DNA of 64,000 nt from Rhodoligotrophos defluvii (GTDB lineage: Bacteria; Pseudomonadota; Alphaproteobacteria; Rhizobiales; Im1): contig NZ_SZZM01000002.1 in NCBI RefSeq assembly GCF_005281615.1, positions 620,001 through 684,000 on the forward strand. The letters run 5' to 3'. Shown piece by piece: positions 1 through 9,752 of the stretch. Position numbers and translations under genes: made by a program. Position 1 is the first letter of the stretch. Each line of letters starts with the position of its first letter. The notes below the pieces were generated by a model. It searched no databases and had not been told where the DNA came from. It saw only the letters and a list, made by a program, of their open reading frames with translations.

Positions 1-19
1 GCGAAAAGGCGACCTTAGC

Positions 20-1267
20 GTGAGCATTGCAAGTTCAGCCGGCAAGGCGGCGGGATCGCGCCGCGATATCCGCATCATCGGTACCGTGGCCTCCGCCCAT
101 TTCACCAGCCATATACTGCAGCTCGCACTCGCGCCGCTGTTTCCGATGATGCGCGACGCGTTCAACGTCAGCTTCGTCGATCTCGGGCTTATTCTCACCT
201 GCTTCTATCTGACCTCCGGTCTCGGCCAGGTCGCGGCAGGTGTCCTCGTCGACCGCTTCGGTGCCCATCGTCTGCTCATTGCCGGCATCACCCTCCATTC
301 TGCCAGCGTGGCGCTCATGGGGCTGATGCCGAACTACTACATGCTCTTGCCGCTCGCCCTCCTCGCCGGTATCGGCAACAGCGTCTACCATCCGGCCGAT
401 CTTTCAATTCTCAGTCATCGGGTCCGGCCCGAGCGCCTCGGCCGCGCCTTTGCTGCCCATGTGATCGCCGGCAACATCGGCTTCGGCGCCTCGCCGATCT
501 TCGTGGGCGCCATCGGGGTGATGTGGGGCTGGCGCGCCGGCCTGATCGCGGTGGGTTTGCTAGGGCTGGTGATCAGCGCCTGGGTCATTCTCAACAGGGC
601 AGCCATCACCACCGAGGGATCGGCCCGGCGGAAGCCCGCCGCGTCCGATAAGGTCAGCGCGACCGGAAAGCCGGAACCCGCCCCCGCCCACTTCTGGCAC
701 ATCATTCTGATGCCGGTGGTGTTGCTCGCCTTTTTGTTTTTCGTGCTCAGTGCTTTCGCCGGCGCGGGCATTCAGAACTTTGCCATCAGCGCCTTGACCG
801 AAGGCTACGGGATGGCCCTTGCCCTGGCGACCGTCACCGTGGCGGGGTACCAGGCCGGCACAGCCGGCGGCGTGATGCTCGGCGGCGTGCTCGCCGACCG
901 CAGCAACCGCCACCACGTCATCGCCATGGCCGGCCTAGCCGTATCAGCGGCGTTGATTTTTCTCGTGGCGCACCAGGGCCTGCATCCGGTTGCCATCATT
1001 GCCCTGATCGCGGCGTCCGGGTTCGCCTCGGGCGTGACCATGCCCTCGCGCGACGTGCTGGTGCGGCGGGCAGCGCCGGCCGGCGGGTTCGGCAAAGTGT
1101 TCGGCATTGTCTATTCAGGCTTTGACATCGGCTCCCTGGTGGCGCCGGTCGTGTTCGGCAGCCTGCTTGACCACCACCTCTCGCCCCTTGTCTTCGTGGT
1201 ATGCGGCATAGCCCTGGTGCTGGGCATCCCCACTGTCATGGGCTTCCGCGGCAAGCACCACCACTAG
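20..1267 (+). CDS. MFS transporter, fosmidomycin-resistance (Fsr)-like
   Basis: Inner-membrane major facilitator superfamily carrier, probably a drug or metabolite exporter. The protein is 415 residues with about twelve hydrophobic segments and a hydrophilic central loop at about residues 195-222, which is normal MFS architecture. The first half (HFTSHILQLALAPLFP, then SGLGQVAAGVLVDRFGAHR) resembles the Fsr/fosmidomycin resistance group. The start used is a GTG at position 20. The frame stays open to the left edge of the window, so a start further upstream cannot be excluded. Its stop overlaps by 4 bases the end of the convergent transglycosylase gene. The substrate is not predictable from sequence. 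Confidence 0.85.
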   Translation: MSIASSAGKAAGSRRDIRIIGTVASAHFTSHILQLALAPLFPMMRDAFNVSFVDLGLILTCFYLTSGLGQVAAGVLVDRFGAHRLLIAGITLHSASVALMGLMPNYYMLLPLALLAGIGNSVYHPADLSILSHRVRPERLGRAFAAHVIAGNIGFGASPIFVGAIGVMWGWRAGLIAVGLLGLVISAWVILNRAAITTEGSARRKPAASDKVSATGKPEPAPAHFWHIILMPVVLLAFLFFVLSAFAGAGIQNFAISALTEGYGMALALATVTVAGYQAGTAGGVMLGGVLADRSNRHHVIAMAGLAVSAALIFLVAHQGLHPVAIIALIAASGFASGVTMPSRDVLVRRAAPAGGFGKVFGIVYSGFDIGSLVAPVVFGSLLDHHLSPLVFVVCGIALVLGIPTVMGFRGKHHH

Positions 1268-2340
1268 TTTCGCATGACCACACAGGCACCGCCGGCGGTG
1301 CGGAAGGTTGCGCACAGCTGGTCTGCCTGGGCGCGGCTATCCGCCGGCAGCCGCACGTGGAACATGGCACGGCGTCCGCGGCTGCGGTTGAGTTCGCGCA
1401 CCACCATAGGCTGGATGCCGCCAAGCACCTTGGAATAGCGGCGCTGAAGCTGACCATACTTCGCCAGCGCGCGCGCCTGCGAGAAATGCGCGGCCACCTG
1501 CACACCCCAGGGCGCCCGCCGCTGGGTCACACCCACCAGGGTCGTGGGCGCGGGCTTGGCCCGGCCCAGGTTCTTGGCAATGGCGAGGCAAGAAGCCTGT
1601 GGCTTGGCCGCCGGCCTTTCCATGGCCATGGCCTTCACATCCAGCGATCCGTAGCGGTCCGGTAGGGCGCGGTCGCTGCGGTCGGCGTCGGCCCAGTCCT
1701 CCGCCGCGCGCCCCGTAATGGCAGCAACGTAATCGCGGGTCTCGTAGGGAAGCCCGCCTGCTCCGGCCAGCCAGTCGTCGACCCGCCGTGGGCCGGCGTT
1801 ATAGGCTGCCGCCGCGAGACCAAGATTGCCGAATCGCGCCCGCAAATCCCGCAGCAGATGGGCCGAAGCCAGGATCGCCTGATGCACGTCATAGGGGTCC
1901 TGCAAGCCACGCTCCGCCGCGGTGCCCGGCATGAACTGGGCGATGCCTTGCGCCCCCACATGGCTGGTCGCATTCGGGCGAAACGCGCTCTCTTTCCAGA
2001 TCAGCCTGGTGAAGAATTCGATCGGCAGCCTGTGCTCGACCGCGGCCTTTTCAATTAGGCCGCAGATGGTGTCATGGCTCGCGGGCGGTTTAGCCTTCGC
2101 AGGCGCCGGTTTGCCTGCTGGAATCGGAGGCTCGACGGGAGACAGATCTGCATCCGGTGCGATCACCGCTTGCCCCGCCTTGGGCGCAAGCCCGTCCTCC
2201 GGCTGCACGGCAGCTTGCATGGCCGCACCCGGGGCAGCCTGCTGCTGCGCGAAGGCCTGCCCATCAAGACGCGCAACCGCGGTGCTCAGCAGCCCCCCGA
2301 CCGCAAGAACCATCGTGATGTGAGCCGCAGGCCGCATCAT
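1264..2340 (-). CDS. Lytic transglycosylase (SLT domain) with C-terminal SPOR-like region
   Basis: Exported murein-degrading enzyme of 358 residues. A hydrophobic N-terminal segment (about residues 8-30) ending near AFAQQ looks like a signal peptide. A Pro/Ala-rich linker follows to about residue 90. The SLT domain covers about residues 92-215 and shows the catalytic glutamate in WKESAF (E117), GAQGIAQFMPGTA and AAAYNAGPRRV. The last 80 residues (from about 280: GVQVAAHFSQARALAKYG, ending CVVMRN) resemble a SPOR peptidoglycan-binding domain. It probably cleaves glycan strands in the periplasm, with SPOR targeting it to denuded septal murein. Assignment of SLT is firm and of SPOR moderate. It is divergent from the next gene across about 140 bases. 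Confidence 0.9.
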   Translation of the reverse strand: MMRPAAHITMVLAVGGLLSTAVARLDGQAFAQQQAAPGAAMQAAVQPEDGLAPKAGQAVIAPDADLSPVEPPIPAGKPAPAKAKPPASHDTICGLIEKAAVEHRLPIEFFTRLIWKESAFRPNATSHVGAQGIAQFMPGTAAERGLQDPYDVHQAILASAHLLRDLRARFGNLGLAAAAYNAGPRRVDDWLAGAGGLPYETRDYVAAITGRAAEDWADADRSDRALPDRYGSLDVKAMAMERPAAKPQASCLAIAKNLGRAKPAPTTLVGVTQRRAPWGVQVAAHFSQARALAKYGQLQRRYSKVLGGIQPMVVRELNRSRGRRAMFHVRLPADSRAQADQLCATFRTAGGACVVMRN

Positions 2341-2480
2341 CCAACCATGTTACGCTGAACCAATAATAGAATAGCAATACTTTGCAGATGGTTGAAGCTG
2401 ATCCGGATTTTCGCGTGCATCCTCGACAAAATCTCCGGAATGGGCTTGGCTCAAGCGGGAGCAACGGGCACGAGATCAGC

Positions 2481-4148
2481 ATGACCTCATACGCAGACAT
2501 CATCTTGACCAACGGCAAGGTGCTCACCATGGCAGCCTCCGCCCCGCGCGCGGAAGCAATTGCCATCTCCGGCAGCCGCATCACCGCCGTGGGAACCCAC
2601 GACCAGGTGACTGCGCTGCGCGGCAATGAAACGCGGGTGATCGATGCCAGGGGCTCAACCGTCATGCCCGGCTTCGTCGAGAGCCATATGCACCTGTTTC
2701 CCGGCGCCGCGACGCTGGGCCAGCTGTCGCTCGAGCACGTCTCGGGACTGGACGCGTTCGTCAGGACCGCGCGCGCCTACGAGGCCACCCGCCCCGGCGA
2801 GTTCATGCTGATCGCACGGCAGGCCAATTACACCATGATCGGCGAGCATGAGCCGATCACCCGCCATCACCTGGACAAGGCCATCAGCCACAGGCCCTTC
2901 GCCATCGTCGCGCCGGATGCCCACACCATGTGGGCGAATACCATGGCCTTGGAACAGGCCGGCCTTCTCCATGGCCGCGATGTCGGCATCGGCAGCGAGG
3001 TGGTCATGGGCAGCGACGGCTTGGCCACCGGCGAGCTCAGGGAATGGGGTGCCATCGAGCCGGTCTTCGCGCTCAGCCCCACCGCCGGCCGCGACAATCT
3101 CGGCCTCACCACGGGCCGCGACCCGGCGCCGCTGCCGTCCTCTGCCGAACGCGCCCAGGACATCGCCGTGCTTCAGAAAGGGCTCGACTACTGCGCGAGC
3201 CTCGGCATCACCAGCATCCACAACATGGATGGCAATCTCTATCAGCTCGAGCTGCTGAACGAGATCCATCAAGCCGGCGGCCTCCGCTGCCGGGTGGAGA
3301 TCCCCTTCCACCTCCGCCCCGAGCGGTCGCTTGACGCGCTGGAGGAGGCATCCGAAATGCAGCGTCGCTTCAACACCGACAGGCTCCATTCCGGCCGGGT
3401 GAAGATCTTCATGGATGGCGTCCTGGACAGCTGGACTGCGTTCGTGCTCGACGGCTACCCCGACCGGCCGGACACCACCGGGGCGCCGCTGTTCTCTGCC
3501 GAGCAGTTCAACGCGGTCGTTGCCGAATGCGACCGGCGCGGGCTGCAGATCGCCGTCCATGCGATCGGCGATGCTGCCGTCCGGCGCACGCTCGATGGCT
3601 ACGAGGCTGGCCGCCGCACCGTGGGCCCGCGCGACAGCCGCCACCGTATCGAGCATATCGAGATCATCGACCCAGCCGATATTCCCCGGTTCCGGGAACT
3701 GGGAGTGATCGCGTCCATGCAGCCGCTGCACGCTGCGGGCTCCCACTATTTTCCGCTCGAGCCGACGCTCACCCGGGTGGGCGACAAGCTGCCCTTCGCC
3801 TATCCCTGGCAGACCCTACGGGACGCCGGCGCACGGCTCATCTTCTCGAGCGATTGGCCTGTCTCGCCCCTGGACCCGTTGAAATCGGTCAAGGCAGCCA
3901 TGACGCGTGAGCGCCTCCGCCCCGACCTGCCCGACCAGCGCCAGAGCCTGATGGACAGTCTTGCCTCCTATACGAGCGAGGGCGCCTATGCGGAATTCAT
4001 GGAAGATCGCAAGGGCAGGCTTGAGCCCGGCATGCTGGCCGACGTGATCGTGCTCACCGGTGACATCGAGACAACGCCTGCGGACGAGATCGACGGCTTG
4101 GCCGTGGCGACCACCATCTGTGACGGCCGCATCACCTTCGAGAGATAG
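2481..4148 (+). CDS. Metal-dependent amidohydrolase (YtcJ-like, amidohydrolase family 3)
   Basis: Predicted cytoplasmic hydrolase of 555 residues in the amidohydrolase superfamily. The N-terminal beta-sandwich begins MTSYADIILTNGKVLTM. The metal-binding HxH is in VESHMHLFPG (H69, H71). Further metal or catalytic segments are AVHAIGDAAVR, HRIEHIE and SSDWPVSPLDP. It ends with the typical ADVIVLTGDIE return to the sandwich domain. The frame extends 33 codons upstream to 2382, but homology begins at the ATG at 2481, so that start is preferred. It is first in a compact operon: the amidase starts 4 bases after its stop. The substrate is unknown; this family hydrolyses N-substituted amides, carbamates or cyclic amides. 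Confidence 0.88.
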   Translation: MTSYADIILTNGKVLTMAASAPRAEAIAISGSRITAVGTHDQVTALRGNETRVIDARGSTVMPGFVESHMHLFPGAATLGQLSLEHVSGLDAFVRTARAYEATRPGEFMLIARQANYTMIGEHEPITRHHLDKAISHRPFAIVAPDAHTMWANTMALEQAGLLHGRDVGIGSEVVMGSDGLATGELREWGAIEPVFALSPTAGRDNLGLTTGRDPAPLPSSAERAQDIAVLQKGLDYCASLGITSIHNMDGNLYQLELLNEIHQAGGLRCRVEIPFHLRPERSLDALEEASEMQRRFNTDRLHSGRVKIFMDGVLDSWTAFVLDGYPDRPDTTGAPLFSAEQFNAVVAECDRRGLQIAVHAIGDAAVRRTLDGYEAGRRTVGPRDSRHRIEHIEIIDPADIPRFRELGVIASMQPLHAAGSHYFPLEPTLTRVGDKLPFAYPWQTLRDAGARLIFSSDWPVSPLDPLKSVKAAMTRERLRPDLPDQRQSLMDSLASYTSEGAYAEFMEDRKGRLEPGMLADVIVLTGDIETTPADEIDGLAVATTICDGRITFER

Positions 4149-4152
4149 CAGC

Positions 4153-5595
4153 ATGACCATCATTGATACGTCGGACGAGATCCTGCAGCAGTCCGCCGCT
4201 GCCATGGCGACCAAGGTCGCCCGCCGGGAGCTTTCGCCGGTTGAACTGGTGGATGCCTCCCTCGCGCGCATTGCCGAGGTGAACGAGCAGCTGAATGCCT
4301 TTTGCCTGGTGCTCGGCGATGAAGCGCGCGAGGCGGCCAAGGCAGCCGAAAGAGCGATCATGGCAGGCGAGAGGCTCGGGCCACTCCACGGGGTGCCCAT
4401 CGCCATGAAGGACTTGACCCCCACCCGCAACCATCGCACCACATCGGGGTCGAGGGCCTATCGCGACTTTATCGCGCCGGATCACGCGTCCATTGCCCGA
4501 TCCCTGCTCGATGCTGGCGCCATTCTGGTGGGCAAGACCACGACCCCGGAATTCGCCTATTCCGGCTTCACCTATAGTCCGCTCTGGGGCATCACGCGCA
4601 ACCCGTGGGACACGAGCCGCACGTCCGGCGGCAGCTCGGGCGGCTCCGGCGTGGCGGTGGCCACCGCCTGCGTGCCGCTGGCGGAAGGCTCGGACATGGG
4701 CGGCTCGGTGCGCATACCGGCCGCCTGCTGCGGCGTCGCCGGGCTGAAGCCGAGCCTGGGGCGCATACCCTTCACCATCCTGCGCAGCACCTTCGAAACT
4801 ATGGCGCACTTCGGCCCGCTAGCGCGCACGTGCGACGATGTCGCCCTGTTCCTGGCGGTCACTCAGGGCCCCGATGAGGCCGACATCCTCTCCAATCCTC
4901 AGGCCATCGCCTGGCCGGAAACCCTCGCCTGCGATCCGCGCCACCTGAAGATCGCCTTGTCCGTGGATCTCGGCTTCTACGCGGTCGACCCCGACGTAGA
5001 GCGGAACACGCGCGATATGGCCGACCGTCTGCGCGCCTTGGGTGCCGAGGTCGAGGAGATCTCCCTCGGCTGGACCTTCGACAGCGTATTGGCTTGGGAC
5101 CGCCGCTGGAACGTCTATCTCGCCACCCATTATGGCCACTTGCTTGAGGAACATCGCGACGACCTCGACCCGGAAGTGGTGCGCCTGATCGAGAAGGGCA
5201 ACCGCACCACTGCGATCGACCTCAAGCGGACGGAATTCGTGGCCACCGATATGTGGGAGAAACTCGCCGCCGTCCTCGCTCGTTATGACGCCATGATCTG
5301 CCCGACCCTGGCGCGGCCCGTGGCCAGGGCCGATCAGAACGAGAGGAGCGCAGCCGGTGGATTTGATGCCGACGGGCGCTATATCGGCAACACCATGACC
5401 TGCCCGTTCAACCTGGTCAGCCAGTGCCCGGTGCTTTCGGTGCCCAGTGGCTTCACCGCCGATGGCCTTCCATCGGGCTTGCAGATCGTGGGGCGGCGCT
5501 TCGCTGACTTGAGCGTTTTACGGATTGGCAAGCTAATTGAGGACAGCTGGGGCGGGGCGGGATTCCCGAGCCCCCGGCCTGATCGAGATCAATGA
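4153..5595 (+). CDS. Amidase (amidase signature family)
   Basis: 480-residue serine amidase with the complete Ser-cisSer-Lys triad: Lys86 in AMKDLTP, cis-Ser161 in TSGGSSGGSGVAVA and nucleophile Ser185 in GSDMGGSVRIPA. The 75- and 24-residue spacings match the family. It hydrolyses an amide to acid and ammonia; the specific substrate cannot be read. The open frame extends upstream to 4060 inside the preceding gene, but the ATG at 4153, four bases after the amidohydrolase stop, fits homology and operon spacing. Its stop overlaps the zwf start by 4 bases (ATGA), so the genes are probably translationally coupled. Pairing with the upstream amidohydrolase suggests two-step breakdown of an amide or ureido compound. 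Confidence 0.92.
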   Translation: MTIIDTSDEILQQSAAAMATKVARRELSPVELVDASLARIAEVNEQLNAFCLVLGDEAREAAKAAERAIMAGERLGPLHGVPIAMKDLTPTRNHRTTSGSRAYRDFIAPDHASIARSLLDAGAILVGKTTTPEFAYSGFTYSPLWGITRNPWDTSRTSGGSSGGSGVAVATACVPLAEGSDMGGSVRIPAACCGVAGLKPSLGRIPFTILRSTFETMAHFGPLARTCDDVALFLAVTQGPDEADILSNPQAIAWPETLACDPRHLKIALSVDLGFYAVDPDVERNTRDMADRLRALGAEVEEISLGWTFDSVLAWDRRWNVYLATHYGHLLEEHRDDLDPEVVRLIEKGNRTTAIDLKRTEFVATDMWEKLAAVLARYDAMICPTLARPVARADQNERSAAGGFDADGRYIGNTMTCPFNLVSQCPVLSVPSGFTADGLPSGLQIVGRRFADLSVLRIGKLIEDSWGGAGFPSPRPDRDQ

Positions 5596-7064
5596 CACGC
5601 ATCATCCCGGTTTCACCATTTGACTATGTCGTTTTCGGCGGCAGTGGCGACCTCGCCCGCCGCAAGCTGTTGCCGGCCCTGTTCCGCCGTTTCGCCGATG
5701 GCCAGTTCGACGCGAATTCCCGTGTGATTGGCGTGTCCCGGGGCGAGGTATCGCAGGAGGAATATCGTGCTACGGCGGCCAAGGCGCTTTCCGACCACAT
5801 TCCCGAAGCCGAACGCCCGGCCGACCTCGTCGATAGCTTCCTCCGCTGTGTCGACCATGTGGCCCTGGACGTATCCTCCGATGAAGGCTGGCCGCGCCTT
5901 GCCGCTGCGCTGCGCGACGACACGGATCGCACCAGGGTCTTCTATTTGGCCGTTGCCCCCGATCTCTACGGCCAGATCTGCGTGGGGCTGGGTTGCGCCG
6001 GGCTCGCGACGCCGCGCTCCCGGGTCGTGCTGGAGAAGCCACTCGGCTATGACCTCGCCTCCGCGGAGGCGATAAACGGCGTCGTTGCCGGCGTGTTCGA
6101 TGAGGGCCAGATCTATCGAATAGACCACTATCTCGGCAAAGAGACGGTGCAGAACCTGATGGCGCTGCGCTTCGCCAATGCCCTGTTCGAGCCGGTGTGG
6201 AACTCCGCCCATATCGACCACGTGCAGATCACGGTGGCGGAATCGATCGGCATGGCGGGCCGCGCCAATTACTACGACAGGGCCGGCGCCCTGCGCGACA
6301 TGGTTCAGAACCACCTGCTCCAGCTGCTCTGCCTGGTGGCGATCGAGCCGCCTGCCTCCTCGGCCGCGGACGCCCTGCGTGACGAGAAGCTGAAGGTGCT
6401 GCACGCCCTCAAGCCCATCGAGGACGACGCGGCCAACCGCCTGACCGTTCGCGGCCAATACCGGGCAGTGGAAGCAGACAAGGTCAGCGTGCCCGGCTAT
6501 GTGGACGAGCTGGGCCGCCCGAGCAACACCGAGACTTTCGTCGCCATCAAGGCCGAGGTCGCCAATTGGCGCTGGGCAGGCACGCCGTTCTACCTGCGCA
6601 CCGGCAAGCGCATGGCCAGGCGCGTGTCGGAAATCGTCATCCAATTCCGCGATATTCCCCATTCCATGTTCGAGCTTAGCGCCGGCCGCATCGTTGCCAA
6701 CCGGCTGGTGCTGCGCCTGCAGCCCGACGAGGCCGTGCAGCTGTTCCTCATGATCAAGGACCCTGGACCGGGTGGCATGCGGCTCCGCCAGGTTCCCCTC
6801 AACCTGTCCTTCGCCGAGACCTTCGGAGTGCGGCAGCCCGATGCCTACGAGCGGCTGCTGCTCGATGTGGTACGCGGCAATCAGAGCCTGTTCATGCGCC
6901 GCGACGAGGTGGCCGCCGCCTGGAGCTGGATCGACCCGATCCGCGACTCCTGGGAGCGCCTGGGCGAGCCCCTTCACGGCTATATCGGCGGCACTTGGGG
7001 CCCCAGCGCGTCCATAGCGCTGATGGAACGCGATCACCGCAGCTGGCACGATGATGGCACCTAG
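5592..7064 (+). CDS. zwf: Glucose-6-phosphate 1-dehydrogenase
   Basis: Cytoplasmic enzyme oxidising glucose 6-phosphate to 6-phosphogluconolactone with NAD(P)+, the entry step to the Entner-Doudoroff and pentose phosphate routes. The 490-residue length is typical. The nucleotide-binding loop is GGSGDLARRK (16-25). The active-site signature RIDHYLGKE starts at residue 176 (D178, H179), and MVQNHLLQLL supplies the second catalytic His (H241). The start overlaps the amidase stop by 4 bases, and its end overlaps glpD by 14 bases. Unusually, pgl and edd are not adjacent; zwf sits instead between amide-hydrolysing genes and glpD. Confidence 0.96.
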   Translation: MTRIIPVSPFDYVVFGGSGDLARRKLLPALFRRFADGQFDANSRVIGVSRGEVSQEEYRATAAKALSDHIPEAERPADLVDSFLRCVDHVALDVSSDEGWPRLAAALRDDTDRTRVFYLAVAPDLYGQICVGLGCAGLATPRSRVVLEKPLGYDLASAEAINGVVAGVFDEGQIYRIDHYLGKETVQNLMALRFANALFEPVWNSAHIDHVQITVAESIGMAGRANYYDRAGALRDMVQNHLLQLLCLVAIEPPASSAADALRDEKLKVLHALKPIEDDAANRLTVRGQYRAVEADKVSVPGYVDELGRPSNTETFVAIKAEVANWRWAGTPFYLRTGKRMARRVSEIVIQFRDIPHSMFELSAGRIVANRLVLRLQPDEAVQLFLMIKDPGPGGMRLRQVPLNLSFAETFGVRQPDAYERLLLDVVRGNQSLFMRRDEVAAAWSWIDPIRDSWERLGEPLHGYIGGTWGPSASIALMERDHRSWHDDGT

Positions 7065-8598
7065 CCGCGGGTCGGACCGGTTCGACCTCGCGGTCATCGG
7101 CGGTGGCATCAATGGCTGTGGCGTTGCCCGCGATGCCGCCGGCCGCGGGCTCTCGGTGCTGCTAGTAGAGAAAGGCGACCTCGCCTCCGCAACCTCCTCC
7201 GCATCCACCAAGCTGATCCATGGCGGCCTGCGTTATCTCGAGCACTATGCCTTTCGGCTCGTGCGCGAATCCCTCCTGGAGCGCGAAGTCCTGCTGCGTT
7301 CCGCACCCCACATCATCCGCCCTATGCGCTTCGTGCTGCCGCACCACCCGGGCTTGCGCCCGGCCTGGTTCATCCGGCTTGGCCTCGTCCTCTATGATCA
7401 TCTCGGTGGCCGCACGCTACTGCCGCCCACCCGCCGCCTTGATCTGCGCAACGACCCGGCCGGCCGACCGCTGCAGCCCCGCTATGCCACTGCTTTCGAA
7501 TATTCCGATTGCTGGGTGGACGATTCCCGCCTGGTCGTCCTCACAGCCCTCGACGCCGCCCAGCGCGGCGCCGTGATCCGGACGCGCACCGAGCTCCTCA
7601 CGGGCATAAGGGGATCGGAGCACTGGCAGCTCGATCTCCTCGACCACAACAACGGCCGCCGCGAGACGGTTGCCGCGCGCATGCTCATCAATGCAGCTGG
7701 CCCGTGGGTGGCCGAGGTGCTGGAACAAAGACTAGGCCGGATGCAGCATCACCCCGTCCGGCTGGTCAAGGGCAGCCATATCGTCGTGCCGAAGCTGTTC
7801 GACCAGCCGGCCGCCAGTCCGGCCCACGCTTATATTTTCCAGAATGCCGATGGCCGGATCGTCTTTGCCATTCCCTATCAGGGAGAGTTCACCCTGATCG
7901 GCACGACAGATGTCGATTATCGCGGCGATCCCGGCAGGCCGCGCATCAGCCCCGAGGAGACGGACTATCTCTGCACGCTGGCCAGCGCGTATTTCACAAG
8001 GCCGGTCAATCCCGCCGATGTGGTGGCCAGCTATTCCGGCGTTCGCCCGCTCTATGACGACGGCGTCAGCGCCGCCCAGGCTGCGACCCGCGATTACGTC
8101 CTCGACAGAGATCGCCCAGCCGATCAGGCGCCCCTGCTGACGGTCTATGGCGGCAAGATTACGACGTTCCGCCGGCTTGCCGAGCACGCCATGGAGCAGA
8201 TCGCCGATGTTTTCCCGGGAATGGGTCCGGCCTGGACACGCAGCGCATCTCTGCCGGGCGGCGACTTCCCCGTTGGCGGTCACACGGATCTCGTTGCCCG
8301 GATCCGCGCCGCCTGCCCCTCCTGTCCGCCCGCCCGCGCCGAACGTTTGGCAAGCAGCTACGGAACGCGATCCTTCGCATTGCTCGATGGGCTGAGCAGC
8401 GAGAAGGATTGGGGCCGCCCGCTGGGTGGCGACCTTACCGAGCGCGAGGTCCGCTATCTCGCCAACGAGGAATGGGCGCTCACCGCCGAAGACGTGGTCT
8501 GGCGACGGTCAAAGCAGGGCTACCATATGAGCGGTGCGGAGATTGCCGCGCTCGATGCTTGGCTCGCCGAAGGACAACGGGTAGCGACCCGCGCCTGA
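7051..8598 (+). CDS. glpD: Glycerol-3-phosphate dehydrogenase, FAD-dependent
   Basis: 515-residue flavoprotein that oxidises glycerol 3-phosphate to dihydroxyacetone phosphate and passes electrons to quinone at the inner membrane. The FAD-binding motif is FDLAVIGGGINGCGVARDA (11-29), followed by the GlpD signature STKLIHGGLRYLE (52-64). Later segments LVKGSHIVVP, GTTDVDY and LLTVYGGKITTFRRLAEHA are all diagnostic of GlpD. The C-terminal helical domain (from about 410) is present. The start ATG lies 14 bases inside the end of zwf. The stop abuts the convergent SapC gene with no space, so no terminator lies between them. Confidence 0.95.
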   Translation: MMAPSRGSDRFDLAVIGGGINGCGVARDAAGRGLSVLLVEKGDLASATSSASTKLIHGGLRYLEHYAFRLVRESLLEREVLLRSAPHIIRPMRFVLPHHPGLRPAWFIRLGLVLYDHLGGRTLLPPTRRLDLRNDPAGRPLQPRYATAFEYSDCWVDDSRLVVLTALDAAQRGAVIRTRTELLTGIRGSEHWQLDLLDHNNGRRETVAARMLINAAGPWVAEVLEQRLGRMQHHPVRLVKGSHIVVPKLFDQPAASPAHAYIFQNADGRIVFAIPYQGEFTLIGTTDVDYRGDPGRPRISPEETDYLCTLASAYFTRPVNPADVVASYSGVRPLYDDGVSAAQAATRDYVLDRDRPADQAPLLTVYGGKITTFRRLAEHAMEQIADVFPGMGPAWTRSASLPGGDFPVGGHTDLVARIRAACPSCPPARAERLASSYGTRSFALLDGLSSEKDWGRPLGGDLTEREVRYLANEEWALTAEDVVWRRSKQGYHMSGAEIAALDAWLAEGQRVATRA

Positions 8599-9495
8599 TC
8601 AACCCTCGACCGGTGCCGGCTCTGCTTCGGCTCTTGCTGCCTCGACCTCACGGTCCGCGGTTTCGGGCTCGTGTTGCTCGGCCTCGCGCGCAGCACGCGC
8701 CTCGTCGGCAGCCTTGGCCCGGGCGATGAACAACTCGGCCAGAATGTTCCAGTTCTGCCGCGAAACGAGATGAAGGCTCGTGAAGGTCAGCCAGCCTTTC
8801 CGGTGCCACTCCGGCAGCATGGACTCGGACAAGTCCCGGAACTTCTGGTCGTCGACCACCCGGAAGCCGTCGAGCTTCAGGTTGCGATTGCCCGGCAGCT
8901 TGAAGTCAGCGCGTTTCGCCGCGAGGAGATCGGCATGGACCATGGCCTTTCCGTAGGCATCGGTCGGCTGCAGGTCGCGATGCATGGCGCGGCACAGCTC
9001 CAGCGCAGCGTTCGCCAGCGCGGTGGGCGCGCCTGTCTCGTCAAAGAGACGGTCACTGTCCTCCTCGCCATCCACTCCATCCAGCAGCACGCGCTCGCTG
9101 GCCTCGTCGATGGCGAGCGACAATGTGTTGGTACCGGGTGTCTGTACCAGGCCGAAGGGATAGCGCCGGATATGTGCCGGCACATAGAACCCCTCGCGCC
9201 ACTTGCCCTCCGCATCCACGAACAGGTTTTCGCCAGGCCGCAAGCCCAGCACGGCAATCGGCGTCGGCGTTTCGCCCTGGGAAAACACGATCGGATAGTG
9301 GCGGCTGGCCAAAGCCAGCTCCGACACCGTCAGCGGTGCGGCGATGACGCCCGCAGCAAAACCGAAGTCCAAGCGTCTGGTCAGGCGCAGATCCTTGTGT
9401 TGGGGCAGCCGCAGGATCGCCACCTGCCGGTAAAAGTTCGAACCGCCGTTTGAAGCCCCACCCTGCGGGCGAGCCGCGCCGTTTTCATCAGCCAT
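8599..9495 (-). CDS. SapC family protein
   Basis: 298-residue protein of the SapC family (PF07277 type). It was named after a Campylobacter S-layer locus gene and is unrelated to the Sap peptide permease. Diagnostic conserved segments are ALASRHYPIVFSQGETPTPI, GENLFVDAEGKWREG and FYVPAHIRRYPF. The C-terminal 40 residues are a charged Glu/Ala-rich tail, and there is no signal peptide or membrane segment. The biochemical function is not established. Transcription probably starts in the 257-base gap upstream, which has no other gene. Its stop directly abuts the glpD stop. Confidence 0.85.
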   Translation of the reverse strand: MADENGAARPQGGASNGGSNFYRQVAILRLPQHKDLRLTRRLDFGFAAGVIAAPLTVSELALASRHYPIVFSQGETPTPIAVLGLRPGENLFVDAEGKWREGFYVPAHIRRYPFGLVQTPGTNTLSLAIDEASERVLLDGVDGEEDSDRLFDETGAPTALANAALELCRAMHRDLQPTDAYGKAMVHADLLAAKRADFKLPGNRNLKLDGFRVVDDQKFRDLSESMLPEWHRKGWLTFTSLHLVSRQNWNILAELFIARAKAADEARAAREAEQHEPETADREVEAARAEAEPAPVEG

Positions 9496-9752
9496 GATTC
9501 TTCCCTGTTGAGCTTCTCGTTTTCACACGGCATAAGCGCAAGACGCTGAGAAGGAAAGTGTTTACTTTACCGGAAGTTCCGGGCGGAGAGGCTTGCTTGA
9601 CAGGGCTGTGGGCCTAAGGCCGTGTGCTGCAAACTTGATTTCCCGCGAGTGGCTTCCGGGCCGGGCGCATCGTCTTTCCCGCAACTTCTTGGCCGTACGA
9701 ACAGCGCGCGGCAGGTCGACGAGCCCTCCGATGAGCCTGGATGCTGGCGAGC

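Noticed and set aside
5613-7211. 532-codon frame antisense to zwf
   Set aside because: It is a composition artefact; the + strand has complete glucose-6-phosphate dehydrogenase motifs.
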